The translations under genes were made by a program, and so were the position numbers. Source: Mesorhizobium sp. YM1C-6-2 (lineage in GTDB: Bacteria > Pseudomonadota > Alphaproteobacteria > Rhizobiales > Rhizobiaceae). From it: 64,000 bases of DNA. The notes below the pieces were generated by a model. It had not been told where the DNA came from. It was given only the letters and a program-made list of their open reading frames with translations, and searched no databases. The DNA is taken from positions 186,001 through 250,000 of the forward strand of contig NZ_RCIZ01000003.1 of the NCBI RefSeq assembly GCF_003666685.1, given 5' to 3'. Shown piece by piece: positions 18,588 through 27,418 of this stretch. Every line of letters starts with the position of its first letter. The first letter of the stretch is position 1.

Positions 18588-19309
18588 CGCTGCACGCCGA
18601 GATCGAAACCGAACCCGCGGCAGTGCCGCGGCCACCTTCGGCGCGCGAACGCGCCGAGCGCATATACCGCATCCTGCGCGACCGTATCTGTCTTCTGGAA
18701 TATCCGCCGGGCAGCCTGATCTCGGAGGAAGGGCTCGCACAGGAGTTTGAGGTCAGCCGCACACCGGTGCGGCGGGTGCTCGCCCGGCTGGAATCCGAGG
18801 GGCTGGTCCAGTCCGTGCACGGCGTCGGCACCCTGGTCACCGATCCTGACATCGAGGAGCTGCAGCAGGTCTATCACCTGCGCCTCGAACTCGCGCTGCT
18901 TATCGGCAAGCTGACGCCTACTCCCTGGACCCGGGAGGATATCGGCCGCATCCGGGGACTGATCGCGCGTTGCGACGTGGATTCATCCGGCTCCGACCAG
19001 CGCGCCTTCCTTCGGCTCAACCTCGAATTCTTCAACGAGCTCAATGCCCTGACCGGCAACCAGCCGCTGCGCGAGATCAGCGAGCGGCTTTATTTCCAGG
19101 TGGCGCGCGTGGTGTTGAAGCTGATGCCCAAACTCGGCGTCGAGGAGGAGTTCACCGCCTTTCGCCGCGAGATGGAGGAGGTGCTGGCCGCCGCCGAAAT
19201 CGGCGACTGGGATGCGATCGGCCATATCAGGCGGGCGCATATCTCGATGAGCTTCCGCCGGATGATGCGCTACGCCCAGGAGGAGGCGCTCACTCCGCCG
19301 CGCCCCTGA
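18584..19309 (+). CDS. GntR family (FCD-type) transcriptional regulator
   Basis: The 241-aa regulator has an N-terminal winged helix ([49 protein letters not shown], about residues 22-70) and a C-terminal all-helical FCD-like ligand domain. It is coupled to ehuA by a 4-bp overlap, so it probably senses the imported compound and controls the ehu and M24 promoters. Known rhizobial ectoine loci use other regulators (AsnC- or MocR-type), which makes this arrangement different. Its last 20 bp overlap the convergent ABC exporter gene. Confidence 0.83.
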   Translation: MTLHAEIETEPAAVPRPPSARERAERIYRILRDRICLLEYPPGSLISEEGLAQEFEVSRTPVRRVLARLESEGLVQSVHGVGTLVTDPDIEELQQVYHLRLELALLIGKLTPTPWTREDIGRIRGLIARCDVDSSGSDQRAFLRLNLEFFNELNALTGNQPLREISERLYFQVARVVLKLMPKLGVEEEFTAFRREMEEVLAAAEIGDWDAIGHIRRAHISMSFRRMMRYAQEEALTPPRP

Positions 19310-21095
19310 AGGCGCTGGCGCCGGTCTCGAACTGCAGCTTGGCGAGACGGGCATAGATGCCGCCCTTCGCCACCAGGCTCTGATGCGTGCCTTCCTCGAC
19401 GATGCGGCCACCATCCATGACCAGTATGCGGTCGGCGCGAAGAACCGTCGCCAGGCGATGCGCGATGACGATGGTGGTGCGTCCCTGCATCAGCCGTTCG
19501 AGCGCGGTCTGCACCAGCGTCTCGCTGCCGGCGTCGAGCGCCGAGGTTGCCTCGTCGAGCAGCAGGATCGGCGCGTCGCGCAATATGGCGCGGGCGATCG
19601 CGATGCGCTGGCGCTGGCCGCCGGACAGGGTGATACCGCGTTCACCGACCTCGGTGTCGAAGCCGTTCTCAAGGCGCTCGATGAACTCGTCGGCCAGCGC
19701 GTCCTTCGCCGCCTGCTCGATGTCGGCGTTGGATGCGCCGGGGCGGCCGAAGGCGATGTTGTCGCGGACGGTTGCAGCGAAGACGGTGACGTCCTGCGGC
19801 ACGATGGCGATGCGGCCCCGCACGTCGGCCGGGTCGGCCTCGCTGACGTCGACGCCGTCGAGGACGACCCTGCCGCTGGCGGGATCGTAGAAGCGCAGGA
19901 TGAGCGAGAAGAGGGTGCTTTTTCCGGCGCCCGACGGACCGACGACCGCGACCGTCTCGCCGGGCCGGACCGAAAAGGAAACGTCATGCAGCGCCGGCAG
20001 GTCGGGGCGTGCGGGATAGGCGAAGGTGACGTCGTCGAAGAGGATCGCGCCCTTGCCGGACGCCGGCAGCGGCTTCGGGTTCGGCGGCGCCGAGATCGCC
20101 GGCTTTTCGGCAAGGATCTCGGTCAGCCGCTCGGCCGCGCCGGCCGCCTGGGAGAGTTCGCCCCACACTTCCGAGAGAGCGCCGAGCGCGCCTGCGGCGA
20201 ACACCGAATAGAGCAGGAACTGGCCGAGCGTGCCCGCCGACATGGTTCCGGTCAGCACGTCTTGTGAGCCGAACCAGAGCACCATCACCACCGAGGCGAA
20301 GATGGTGAATATGGCGAAGAAGGTCAGCACCGCGCGCGCCAGCACGGAGGAGCGCGCGGCGTTGAAGGCGGTCTCGACCGCATGCGAGAAACGCCCGGTG
20401 ACGAGGCTTTCGTTGGTGAAGGACTGCAGCGTGCGCACCGACGAGATCTGCTCGCTGGCATAGGCGGTCGCGCCGGCCAGCGTGTCCTGCGCCTGGCGCG
20501 ACTTCTTCCGTACGGAGCGGCCGAAGGCGACGAGGGGCAGGACGACGAGCGGGATCGCCGCAAGCACCAGTCCCGACAGTTTCGGGCTGGTGACGATCAT
20601 CATGCCGACCGCGCCAAGCCCGAGGATGAGGTTGCGCAGCGCGACCGAGGCGGTGGCGCCGACCGCGGACTTTATCTGGGTGGTGTCGGCGGAGAGCCGC
20701 GAGACGATCTCGCCGGAGAGCGCCGCATCGAAAAAGGCAGGCGACAGCGTGGTCACATGGCTGAAGACATCGCGGCGGAGATCGGCGACGACGCGCTCAC
20801 CGAGCGTGATGACGAAATAGTAGCGGCAGGCGGAGGCCAGGGCGAGCAGGGCCGCGATCGCTATCAGGAGGGTGAAATAATTGGCGACGAAGGTGGTGTC
20901 GGCGCTGCTGAAGCCGTGATCGATCATGCGGCGCACGGCGAGCGGCAGGGTCAGCGTGGTGGCGGCCGCGACGGTGAGCGAAATGAACGCGGCCACGACC
21001 AGCGCCGGGTAGCGCAGCACGTAGGGCATGATGCGTCGCAGAGGCCGCAGCGGCTGCCTCTTGCGGTCTTCGGCGAAAGTCGCCGTCAAAGCCAT
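19290..21095 (-). CDS. MsbA-like ABC exporter, fused membrane and ATPase domains
   Basis: A 601-aa half-transporter that would act as a homodimer. The N-terminal six-helix domain (about 25-320) is followed by an ATPase: Walker A GPSGAGKSTLFSLILRFYDP, signature LSGGQRQRIAIARAIL, Walker B PILLLDEATSALDAGSE, and the H-loop in VIAHRLATVLRADRI. The subfamily is common in Rhizobiales and annotated as a lipid/multidrug exporter; substrate is unknown. It is divergent from rpmE. Confidence 0.88.
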   Translation of the reverse strand: MALTATFAEDRKRQPLRPLRRIMPYVLRYPALVVAAFISLTVAAATTLTLPLAVRRMIDHGFSSADTTFVANYFTLLIAIAALLALASACRYYFVITLGERVVADLRRDVFSHVTTLSPAFFDAALSGEIVSRLSADTTQIKSAVGATASVALRNLILGLGAVGMMIVTSPKLSGLVLAAIPLVVLPLVAFGRSVRKKSRQAQDTLAGATAYASEQISSVRTLQSFTNESLVTGRFSHAVETAFNAARSSVLARAVLTFFAIFTIFASVVMVLWFGSQDVLTGTMSAGTLGQFLLYSVFAAGALGALSEVWGELSQAAGAAERLTEILAEKPAISAPPNPKPLPASGKGAILFDDVTFAYPARPDLPALHDVSFSVRPGETVAVVGPSGAGKSTLFSLILRFYDPASGRVVLDGVDVSEADPADVRGRIAIVPQDVTVFAATVRDNIAFGRPGASNADIEQAAKDALADEFIERLENGFDTEVGERGITLSGGQRQRIAIARAILRDAPILLLDEATSALDAGSETLVQTALERLMQGRTTIVIAHRLATVLRADRILVMDGGRIVEEGTHQSLVAKGGIYARLAKLQFETGASAFRGAAE

Positions 21096-21298
21096 CTCGT
21101 TGCGTTTCCCAGGTCCAGACGCTTCCGCGTGGTGCGCAGCATGCGGCCTTGTGATTCAAGTTCGGCTGATGTATAGGCACGCCGACCGTTTTTGAAGCCG
21201 CCGCTGCCTGAATAGCTGCGGCTTGACGTTTTTCAAAAGAGACGCATCGACGCAGGCCCAACGGCCGACCCGGCGCGCCGAGGCAAAGGACGAGACCG

Positions 21299-21520
21299 AT
21301 GAAGGACAAGATCCATCCCGACTACCACACCATCACGGTGGTGATGACCGACGGCACCAGCTACGAGACGCGCTCGACCTACGGCGCGGCCGGCGACACG
21401 CTGAACCTCGACATCGACCCGAACACGCATCCGGCCTGGACCGGCGGCCAGCAGAACCTGCTCGACCGCGGCGGTCGCCTGACGAAGTTCAAGAACCGCT
21501 ACGCCGGCCTGACGATCTGA
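21299..21520 (+). CDS. rpmE: 50S ribosomal protein L31
   Basis: The 73-aa protein is recognisable from [39 protein letters not shown] and the basic C-terminus KFKNRYAG. It lacks the CxxC zinc ribbon, so it is the zinc-free form common in alphaproteobacteria. An intrinsic terminator follows. Composition and codon use are those of a highly expressed gene. Confidence 0.95.
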   Translation: MKDKIHPDYHTITVVMTDGTSYETRSTYGAAGDTLNLDIDPNTHPAWTGGQQNLLDRGGRLTKFKNRYAGLTI

Positions 21521-21542
21521 GATCCGGCTGCAGTCCCGCAGT

Positions 21543-21577
21543 AAAAAAGGCTCCGGTTTCCGGGGCCTTTTTCTTTT
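21543..21577 (+). terminator. rpmE intrinsic terminator
   Basis: A 13-bp stem (AAAAAGGCTCCGG / CCGGGGCCTTTTT with one G-T pair) around a TTT loop ends in a T-rich run. It starts 23 bp after the L31 stop codon. Confidence 0.85.
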
Positions 21578-21606
21578 GGGCTGTCGCGTGTTCGGCTGTT
21601 CCAAAT

Positions 21607-21648
21607 GAAAATGGCCGCGTCCTTCACAGGGCGCGGCCATCGATTTTC
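21607..21648 (-). terminator. carD terminator
   Basis: A 12-bp stem, ATGGCCGCGTCC paired with GGGCGCGGCCAT (21611-21622 / 21629-21640) around TTCACA, lies 31 bp beyond the carD stop. On the minus strand it is followed by TTTCATTT. Confidence 0.7.
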
Positions 21649-21671
21649 CTGTTCGCCGTGCGCAGGCGCGA

Positions 21672-22250
21672 TCAGGCAGCCTCTTCCTGCTCGGCTTCCT
21701 CATTGTCGGCCTTGGCGCCGCGCTTCGGACCCTTGGCGAGGTTGACCTCGATGAGGCGCACGGCCTCGGTTTCCGACATGCGGTTCACGGCAGCGATCTC
21801 GCGCGCCATGCGGTCGAGCGCGGCTTCATAGAGCTGGCGTTCGGAATAGGACTGCTCCGGCTGGTTGTCGGCGCGGTAGAGGTCGCGCACCACCTCGGAG
21901 ATCGAGATCAGGTCGCCGGAGTTGATCTTGGCGTCGTATTCCTGCGCGCGGCGCGACCACATGGTGCGCTTCACGCGGGCGCGGCCCTGCACGACTTTCA
22001 GTGCGCGCTCGACATAATCCTCTTCGGACAGCTTGCGCATGCCGATGGAGGTCGCCTTGGCGACCGGCACCTTCAGGCGCATCTTGTCCTTCTGGAAATC
22101 GATCACGAAGAGTTCAAGCTTGTGCCCCGCCACTTCCTGCTCGTCGATCGCCACGATCTGTCCGACGCCGTGCGCCGGGTACACGATGTACTCGCCGGTC
22201 TTGAAACCGTGGCGCGTCGCGGACTTCTTGTGCTGAGTGGTAGTTGCCAT
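21672..22250 (-). CDS. carD: CarD family transcriptional regulator
   Basis: The 192-aa protein has the CarD RNA-polymerase-interacting Tudor-like domain at residues 17-75 (FKTGEYIVYPAHGVGQIVAIDEQE, then KMRLKVPVAKA). A helical DNA-binding domain follows (SRRAQEYDAKINSGDLISISEVVRDLYR). The C-terminal tail is acidic. CarD stabilises RNA polymerase open complexes, notably at rRNA promoters. Its place after fdxA, an S4 protein and a helicase is a conserved alphaproteobacterial order. An AAGGAG-like site precedes the start. Confidence 0.93.
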   Translation of the reverse strand: MATTTQHKKSATRHGFKTGEYIVYPAHGVGQIVAIDEQEVAGHKLELFVIDFQKDKMRLKVPVAKATSIGMRKLSEEDYVERALKVVQGRARVKRTMWSRRAQEYDAKINSGDLISISEVVRDLYRADNQPEQSYSERQLYEAALDRMAREIAAVNRMSETEAVRLIEVNLAKGPKRGAKADNEEAEQEEAA

Positions 22251-22618
22251 TACGCCCTGAACTCCTTGTTATGGCCACCGGCGGCGAGCCGGCAAACCTG
22301 CTACGGCCCCAGAGGCCGAACCCGTGCCAGCGGCAACAGGAGAATCCGACGGAACAGTTCCAAACCAGCATGACGCAATAAAACGTCTGCCTGGCCCAGA
22401 TTATCCTGGTCCGAAGTCAGATTGCACCTTCTCAAAGATTAGGGCTTTCGCGCCTTGATTGACGTTTTGCCACCGGCATGTCCGGTACAGCTAGCACAAA
22501 AAGTCGCAAGAATCAAGAATTTGCTGCATACGCGAACGGTTCCGCCGCCGATTCGGCACGGTCAGGTCGGCATCGCTTGGCGGAAGGCCGGTCCGGACGA
22601 CCGGCTTCCATGAAACCC
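22251..22618. other. Non-coding region between carD and fdxA
   Basis: This 368-bp stretch should hold the carD promoter and the end of the fdxA transcript. A GC hairpin just beyond the fdxA stop (about 22580-22610, GGCCGGTC / GACCGGC around CGGAC) may end that transcript but has no T-run. A TTGACG at about 22460 resembles a -35 box on the plus strand, with nothing obvious downstream. No gene is supported. Confidence 0.5.
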
Positions 22619-22957
22619 TCAGTCACCTTCGCCGGGTTCGGCCGAGAAGTATTTCTCGAACTTGCCCGCCACGCCGTCGAACTCCTTGGCGTCCGCCGGC
22701 GGTTCCTTCTTGGCCGTGATGTTTGGCCATTTGGCGGCATATTCGCTGTTCACCTCAAGCCATTTGTCGAGGCCGGATTCGGTATCGGGCTTGATCGCGT
22801 CGGCCGGGCATTCCGGCTCGCAGACTCCGCAGTCGATACATTCGTCCGGATGGATGACGAGCATGTTCTCGCCTTCATAGAAGCAGTCGACCGGACAGAC
22901 CTCGATGCAGTCCATGTATTTGCATTTGATGCAATTGTCGGTCACTACATAGGTCAT
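22619..22957 (-). CDS. fdxA: 7Fe ferredoxin FdxA
   Basis: The 112-aa ferredoxin has cluster motifs [18 protein letters not shown] (residues 9-26) and [12 protein letters not shown] (40-51), spacing typical of [3Fe-4S][4Fe-4S] FdxA proteins. A ~55-residue C-terminal extension ([19 protein letters not shown]) is normal for the alphaproteobacterial type. It is a cytosolic electron carrier. It lies downstream of the S4 protein gene and upstream of carD on the same strand. Confidence 0.93.
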   Translation of the reverse strand: MTYVVTDNCIKCKYMDCIEVCPVDCFYEGENMLVIHPDECIDCGVCEPECPADAIKPDTESGLDKWLEVNSEYAAKWPNITAKKEPPADAKEFDGVAGKFEKYFSAEPGEGD

Positions 22958-23103
22958 CGGCGGCTCCGGGAATTTTCCCGCTTTTATAGTATTTTGGGTG
23001 AGTTAGCTCGTTTGCAAAGGGCTGGCAAGGTTCGTGGTTTCCGGCGCGCGGGTCCTGGCGAAATCTCTTTCCACCCGTACCGCCCAGGCTGCCGGCGCAA
23101 CAT

Positions 23104-23487
23104 TCATTCCCACCCGCGCAGCTTGTCCGTCTCGCGTCGCTCGCGCTTGGTCGGCCGGCCGCCGCCGGCGTTGCGCAGGGGAGGCATGGCGTTTGCCGGC
23201 GCTTCGCCTTTCGGCGCGGGCGGCGGCGACATGTCCTCATAGAGGGTCCTGGCCTCGTCGGCGGGGCCGCGACGCTTGCCGGCATCGACCACCTTGTAGA
23301 CGAGGATGCGGCGGTCGAGGGTGATGGTGAGCACGTCGCCCGGCTTCACCAGATCCGATGCCTGCGACGCCTTGTCGCGATTGATGCGCACGCGGCCGGC
23401 TACCGCCAGCTTGGCGGCGAGCGACCGCGATTTCACCACGCGCGCGAAGAACAGCCACTTGTCGATGCGCTGGCGGGCAGCGTCCAT
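23104..23487 (-). CDS. S4 domain RNA-binding protein (HslR-like)
   Basis: The 127-aa protein carries an S4 domain at residues 6-60 (QRIDKWLFFARVVKSRSLAAKLAVAGRVRINRDKA) and a basic, disordered tail (RPTKRERRETDKLRGW). HslR relatives bind 50S subunits carrying a stalled nascent chain. The start codon directly follows the helicase stop codon with no gap, so the two are translated together. Confidence 0.88.
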   Translation of the reverse strand: MDAARQRIDKWLFFARVVKSRSLAAKLAVAGRVRINRDKASQASDLVKPGDVLTITLDRRILVYKVVDAGKRRGPADEARTLYEDMSPPPAPKGEAPANAMPPLRNAGGGRPTKRERRETDKLRGWE

Positions 23488-26400
23488 CTACTTCTTGAGC
23501 TGGTCGCGCAGCGCGGCGAGCTTGGCGAAGGGCGACAGCGGATCGATCTTGGCGGGACGTTCCTCGCGCGGGGGGCGAGCCTGGAAAGCCGGCTTCTGGC
23601 CGCGCTCGGACTGGCCATCCTCCCGCTTCCCCTTGCGGAAATCCGGGCGTCCGCCCTCGCCTTTCGGACCCTTGAAGCGTTCGCGGTCGAATTTCGGCTT
23701 GCCGCCGCGGCCTGCGGCGTCCCCTTCGCGGCGTCCCTGGAAAGGTGGCCGTCCGCCCTGGCGATGCGGCGGGCGGTCGCCGGCGTCGGCGCCCTCCGCC
23801 TGCCCACGGCCATGGCGCGGGCGCTGGTCGTGCCGGCGATGGCCCTGGCGGTCGAAGCGGCCGGGCCGCCAGAGAAGGATGGGTTTCGGCTCTTCGGCGG
23901 TGGCCTCGCCGGAGCCGGCCGGTTCGGAGGCAACGGGCGCGACCTCTCCCTCAGCGGGAGTGTCGCCGGATGCCGTCTGGCCGGATGGGGGCGCTTCAAC
24001 GGGTTCGGCGCTTTCTCCTACCTGCACGGGAATGGAGGTCGCGTCGAGCACGTCGCCGGAAACGTCCTCCGCGACCTGCGTCGACACCTCCGCGTCAAGG
24101 AGGGCGGGTGCCTCGATGGCGGGCGTTTCCGTGGTTTCGGGAGCCCAGGTGGTCGCTTCGAGCGGAGCAGCGTGGTCGGGCACGGTCGCGTCGACGGGGT
24201 CGGCGCCAACCGTCTCCTGGCCCTCCGAGGCGGCGGCGATCGCGTCGCCGGCATCGGCGTCCGGCGATGCCTCTCCCTCAGGGGTGGTGGAAGCCAAGGC
24301 ATCCGATGCGGCCTTTGCCTCGGCTGCCTTCGCCGCCGCTGCTTCAGCCTTCTCGGCCTCAGCCTTGGCGGCGGCTTCCTGCGCGGCCTGGTCGAGTGCG
24401 TCGATCTTTGCCTTCACTTCGACGGCGGGCTTGGCTTCGGCGCGATAGCCGAGACCCTTCAGGATCTCTTCCATGTCGTCGGCATTGGCGCCCAGGATCG
24501 ACATCATCGCCGGGGTCACCATGAAGGCCTGGCCGTCATAGGCGCCGTCGGGGCGCGCGCCGAGCCCTGCCTTCCAGGCGAGTGCGGGGCGGATGAGGTC
24601 GGCGAGCCGCTCCAGGATGTCGACGCGCACGGCACGGCGGCCGAGCGGACGGAAGCCGGCGAGCTTGTAGAAGGTCCGGTCGAAGGCCGGATCGATGACG
24701 ACCGAGGTGCGGCCCGAGGCCAGCGCATGAACCACGTCGCCGAAGCCCGGCTTCTCCTTGCCGTCGTTCGCCAGCGCCCAGAGCAGGGTGATGAGGCCGG
24801 CTGGAGCCGGCTTGATCAGCGAGGGAATGAAAATGTGATAGGCGCCGAAACGCACGCCGAGACGGCGGAGCGCCGCGCGGCCGGCCTGATCGAGCGACTT
24901 GACGTCCTCGGCGATGTCGCGGCGGTTGATCAGGCCGAATTCCTCGACCAGCCGGAAGGCGATGCCGCGGCCGATGCCGGTGATCTGGTCGGCGTTCTTG
25001 AGGTCGACCAGCGGCTTCAGCAAGGACTCGATCTGGAAATTGACGAAACGCTCGGCGCGCGCCGCGACCTTGTCGCGTGCCGGGCCGGTGAGCTGTTCGT
25101 CGGCAAAGAGGATGACGCGCGGCCGCAGCGCGTCTTCGCCCGAGGCCAGCGTTCCGATCGGCGCGCCGATCCAGCGCAGCACGCCGTCGGAGCCGAGCGC
25201 GATGTCGCCATTGGCGGAAGCCGCGAAACGGTCGGCGCGGGCTTCGAACTCGGCGGCAAGCGCCTTCTGTGCCGCCGTTTTGACCGCCTTGGCGTCCTCG
25301 CCATTGGCGCTCTGATCGGCGGTGAAGCGGAAGCCCTGCAATTCGCCGACATGGTGTCCTTCGACCACCACCGTGCCGGTTGGGCTGATTTCGGCTTCAA
25401 TCATGCTATTTTCCCGGAGGCGCCGCACAAGAACGGATGTCCTGCGATCAACGAAGCGTTTCGTCAACCGCTCATGCAGCGCATCCGACAATCTGTCCTC
25501 TATTTCGCGCGTCTTTTCCTGCCAGTGTGTCGGATCGGCAAGCCATCCGGGGCGGTTGGAGACGAAAGTCCAGGTCCGGATCTGCGCGATGCGCTGCGAC
25601 AGCGTGTCGATGTCGCCGTCGGTGGAATCGGCGCGGCGCACCTGCTCGGCCATGTAGGTCTCGTCGACATGGCCCTTGCGGGCGAGGTCGTCATACATGG
25701 AAGCGATCAGGTCGGCATGCTGGGCCGGCGCGATCCTGCGATAGTCGGGGAGCGCGCAGGCTTCCCACAGCAGCGCCACGCGCTCGCGGCCGACGGCAAG
25801 GTCGCGTATGACTGGGTCGCGCGACAAATGATCGAGCGCCTGCTGGTCGACCGCGGGCAGGGCGCGGGTCAGGCCTTCCACCGGCGCCGGCGTCTCGATC
25901 GAGCGCTTGAGCGCGTCGATGCTTGCGAAGTCGAAGCCGACGGTGCGCCATTGCAGCACCTTCACCGGGTCGAAGTCGTGCGCCTCGATCTTCTTCACCA
26001 GTTCGTCGTCGAGCGGATCGACCTGGCCGGTGACGCCGAAGGTGCCGTCGCGCAGATGCCGGCCGGCGCGACCGGCGATCTGGCCGAGCTCTGCGGCAGA
26101 GAGATCGCGGAACTGATAGCCGTCGAACTTGCGGTTCTGCGCGAAGGCGACGTGGTCGAGGTCGAGATTGAGACCCATGCCGATCGCGTCGGTGGCGACC
26201 AGATAATCGACGTCGCCCGACTGGTAGAGCGCCACCTGGGCGTTGCGGGTGCGCGGCGACAACGCGCCGAGCACGACGGCGGCGCCGCCGCGCTGGCGGC
26301 GGACGAGCTCGGCAATGGCGTAGACCTCGTCGGCCGAGAAGGCGACGATCGCCGAGCGGGCGGGCAAGCGCGTCAACTTCTTCTGGCCGGCATAGGCGAG

Positions 26401-26895
26401 GTGCGAGAGGCGCGGACGCGTCACCACCGAGATGCCCTTGAGCAGCCTTTCCAATATGCCGCGCATGGTGGCTGCGCCGAGCAGCAGTGTCTCCTGCCGG
26501 CCCCTGAGATGGAGCAGCCGGTCGGTGAAGATGTGGCCGCGCTCGAAGTCGCCGGCGAGCTGGACCTCGTCGATGGCGACGAAGGCGGCGTCGGTCTCGC
26601 GCGGCATCGCCTCGACCGTACAGACCGAATAGCGCGCGCCGGGGGGTATGATCTTCTCCTCGCCGGTAATCAGGGCGACCTTGTGCGCGCCGACCTTCTC
26701 GCAGACGCGGCCATAGACTTCGCGGGCAAGCAGGCGAAGCGGCAGGCCGATCAGGCCGCTTTCATGCGCAACCATGCGCTCGATGGCGAGATGCGTCTTG
26801 CCGGTATTGGTCGGTCCGAGGACCGCGGTGACATCGCGGCCCGAGAGAACCAGAGGTGCGCCGGGCAGATCGTTCTTGTTGGGATGAATCGTCAT
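23488..26895 (-). CDS. Suv3-like DEAD/DEAH-type RNA helicase with long low-complexity C-terminus
   Basis: An 1135-aa helicase. Motif I is GPTNTGKTH (27-35), motif II is AIDEVQLAGDFERG, and motif VI is AELGQIAGRAGRHLRDG, as in SUPV3L1/Suv3 helicases. The middle contains the conserved alphaproteobacterial helicase C-region. From about residue 850 the protein turns Ala/Glu-rich and then, from about 1015, into a basic Arg/Gly/Lys-rich tail, suggesting disordered RNA contacts. It is probably a degradosome-type or ribosome-associated helicase. It is first in the helicase-S4-fdxA order. Confidence 0.85.
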   Translation of the reverse strand: MTIHPNKNDLPGAPLVLSGRDVTAVLGPTNTGKTHLAIERMVAHESGLIGLPLRLLAREVYGRVCEKVGAHKVALITGEEKIIPPGARYSVCTVEAMPRETDAAFVAIDEVQLAGDFERGHIFTDRLLHLRGRQETLLLGAATMRGILERLLKGISVVTRPRLSHLAYAGQKKLTRLPARSAIVAFSADEVYAIAELVRRQRGGAAVVLGALSPRTRNAQVALYQSGDVDYLVATDAIGMGLNLDLDHVAFAQNRKFDGYQFRDLSAAELGQIAGRAGRHLRDGTFGVTGQVDPLDDELVKKIEAHDFDPVKVLQWRTVGFDFASIDALKRSIETPAPVEGLTRALPAVDQQALDHLSRDPVIRDLAVGRERVALLWEACALPDYRRIAPAQHADLIASMYDDLARKGHVDETYMAEQVRRADSTDGDIDTLSQRIAQIRTWTFVSNRPGWLADPTHWQEKTREIEDRLSDALHERLTKRFVDRRTSVLVRRLRENSMIEAEISPTGTVVVEGHHVGELQGFRFTADQSANGEDAKAVKTAAQKALAAEFEARADRFAASANGDIALGSDGVLRWIGAPIGTLASGEDALRPRVILFADEQLTGPARDKVAARAERFVNFQIESLLKPLVDLKNADQITGIGRGIAFRLVEEFGLINRRDIAEDVKSLDQAGRAALRRLGVRFGAYHIFIPSLIKPAPAGLITLLWALANDGKEKPGFGDVVHALASGRTSVVIDPAFDRTFYKLAGFRPLGRRAVRVDILERLADLIRPALAWKAGLGARPDGAYDGQAFMVTPAMMSILGANADDMEEILKGLGYRAEAKPAVEVKAKIDALDQAAQEAAAKAEAEKAEAAAAKAAEAKAASDALASTTPEGEASPDADAGDAIAAASEGQETVGADPVDATVPDHAAPLEATTWAPETTETPAIEAPALLDAEVSTQVAEDVSGDVLDATSIPVQVGESAEPVEAPPSGQTASGDTPAEGEVAPVASEPAGSGEATAEEPKPILLWRPGRFDRQGHRRHDQRPRHGRGQAEGADAGDRPPHRQGGRPPFQGRREGDAAGRGGKPKFDRERFKGPKGEGGRPDFRKGKREDGQSERGQKPAFQARPPREERPAKIDPLSPFAKLAALRDQLKK

Positions 26896-27075
26896 CGGAT
26901 CGGAACGTGGCCTTTTCTGGCTCCGCGTTTCGTTGGCGACGGGCCGTCGCGGTGTCCGGGAGGATATGGGGACACAATAGGGGACACATAGGCATTCGCG
27001 TGCGCCAGCGAAAGGGAAAAGTGCCGGCCAGGAGGTTCCGCGAAAGCGATCCGAGTTAAGGCTTGGAACGAGTCT

Positions 27076-27136
27076 GGAACGAATCAGCGACGAATCAGTG
27101 ACTCCAGCTGATTCAGGTTTTGTTCGCCGCTAGATG
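27076..27136 (+). repeat. Imperfect repeat copy 1 (GANTC-rich)
   Basis: A stretch of about 60 bp starting GGAACGAATCAGCGACGAAT, with four GANTC sites. It aligns well along its length with 27359-27418. Each copy ends near a TGTTC-CC segment. Confidence 0.65.
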
Positions 27137-27178
27137 TAGTCTTAGCGGCGCCGAGTCTCACCACATGCTGAATCGCTA

Positions 27179-27215
27179 AAATGACCGGGGAAGCGAATCC
27201 ACGCGGAATCGCTCG
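27179..27215 (-). repeat. Imperfect repeat copy 3, inverted
   Basis: Read on the minus strand, this segment has the same spaced GATTC/GAATC pair followed by CTTCCCCGG as the copy at 27359. The two could therefore pair as a long interrupted hairpin. Confidence 0.5.
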
Positions 27216-27358
27216 AAGGCGTTAACGTTTCGGCCGGGCCACCTCGGCTGTGCCTGGATGATTCGCTCAAGAATATGAAATCATTAAGATTTCCTGCCGG
27301 AAACCAGATCCTTCGCGAAGGCTTTTCGGGACATCCCGTTAACGATCGGGCCAAAGGC

Positions 27359-27418
27359 GGAACGAATCGGCGACGAATCACTTCCCCGGCTGATTTCCCG
27401 TTCTGTTCACCACAACAT
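27359..27418 (+). repeat. Imperfect repeat copy 2 (GANTC-rich)
   Basis: Starts GGAACGAATCGGCGACGAAT and continues through CTTCCCCGGCTGATTT to TTCTGTTCACC. It matches copy 1 with a few substitutions and one small indel, and ends at the ACAACATGTTGT palindrome. Confidence 0.65.

Noticed and set aside
22456-22490. TTGACG with a downstream TACAG, possible plus-strand promoter for a small RNA
   Set aside because: Spacing and -10 match are poor and no hairpin or terminator follows on the plus strand.
23764-26991. 1075-codon open frame on the plus strand, antisense to the helicase
   Set aside because: It lies almost wholly within the helicase gene, has low-complexity GC-driven composition and no recognisable domain. 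Long antisense frames are common in DNA of this GC content.
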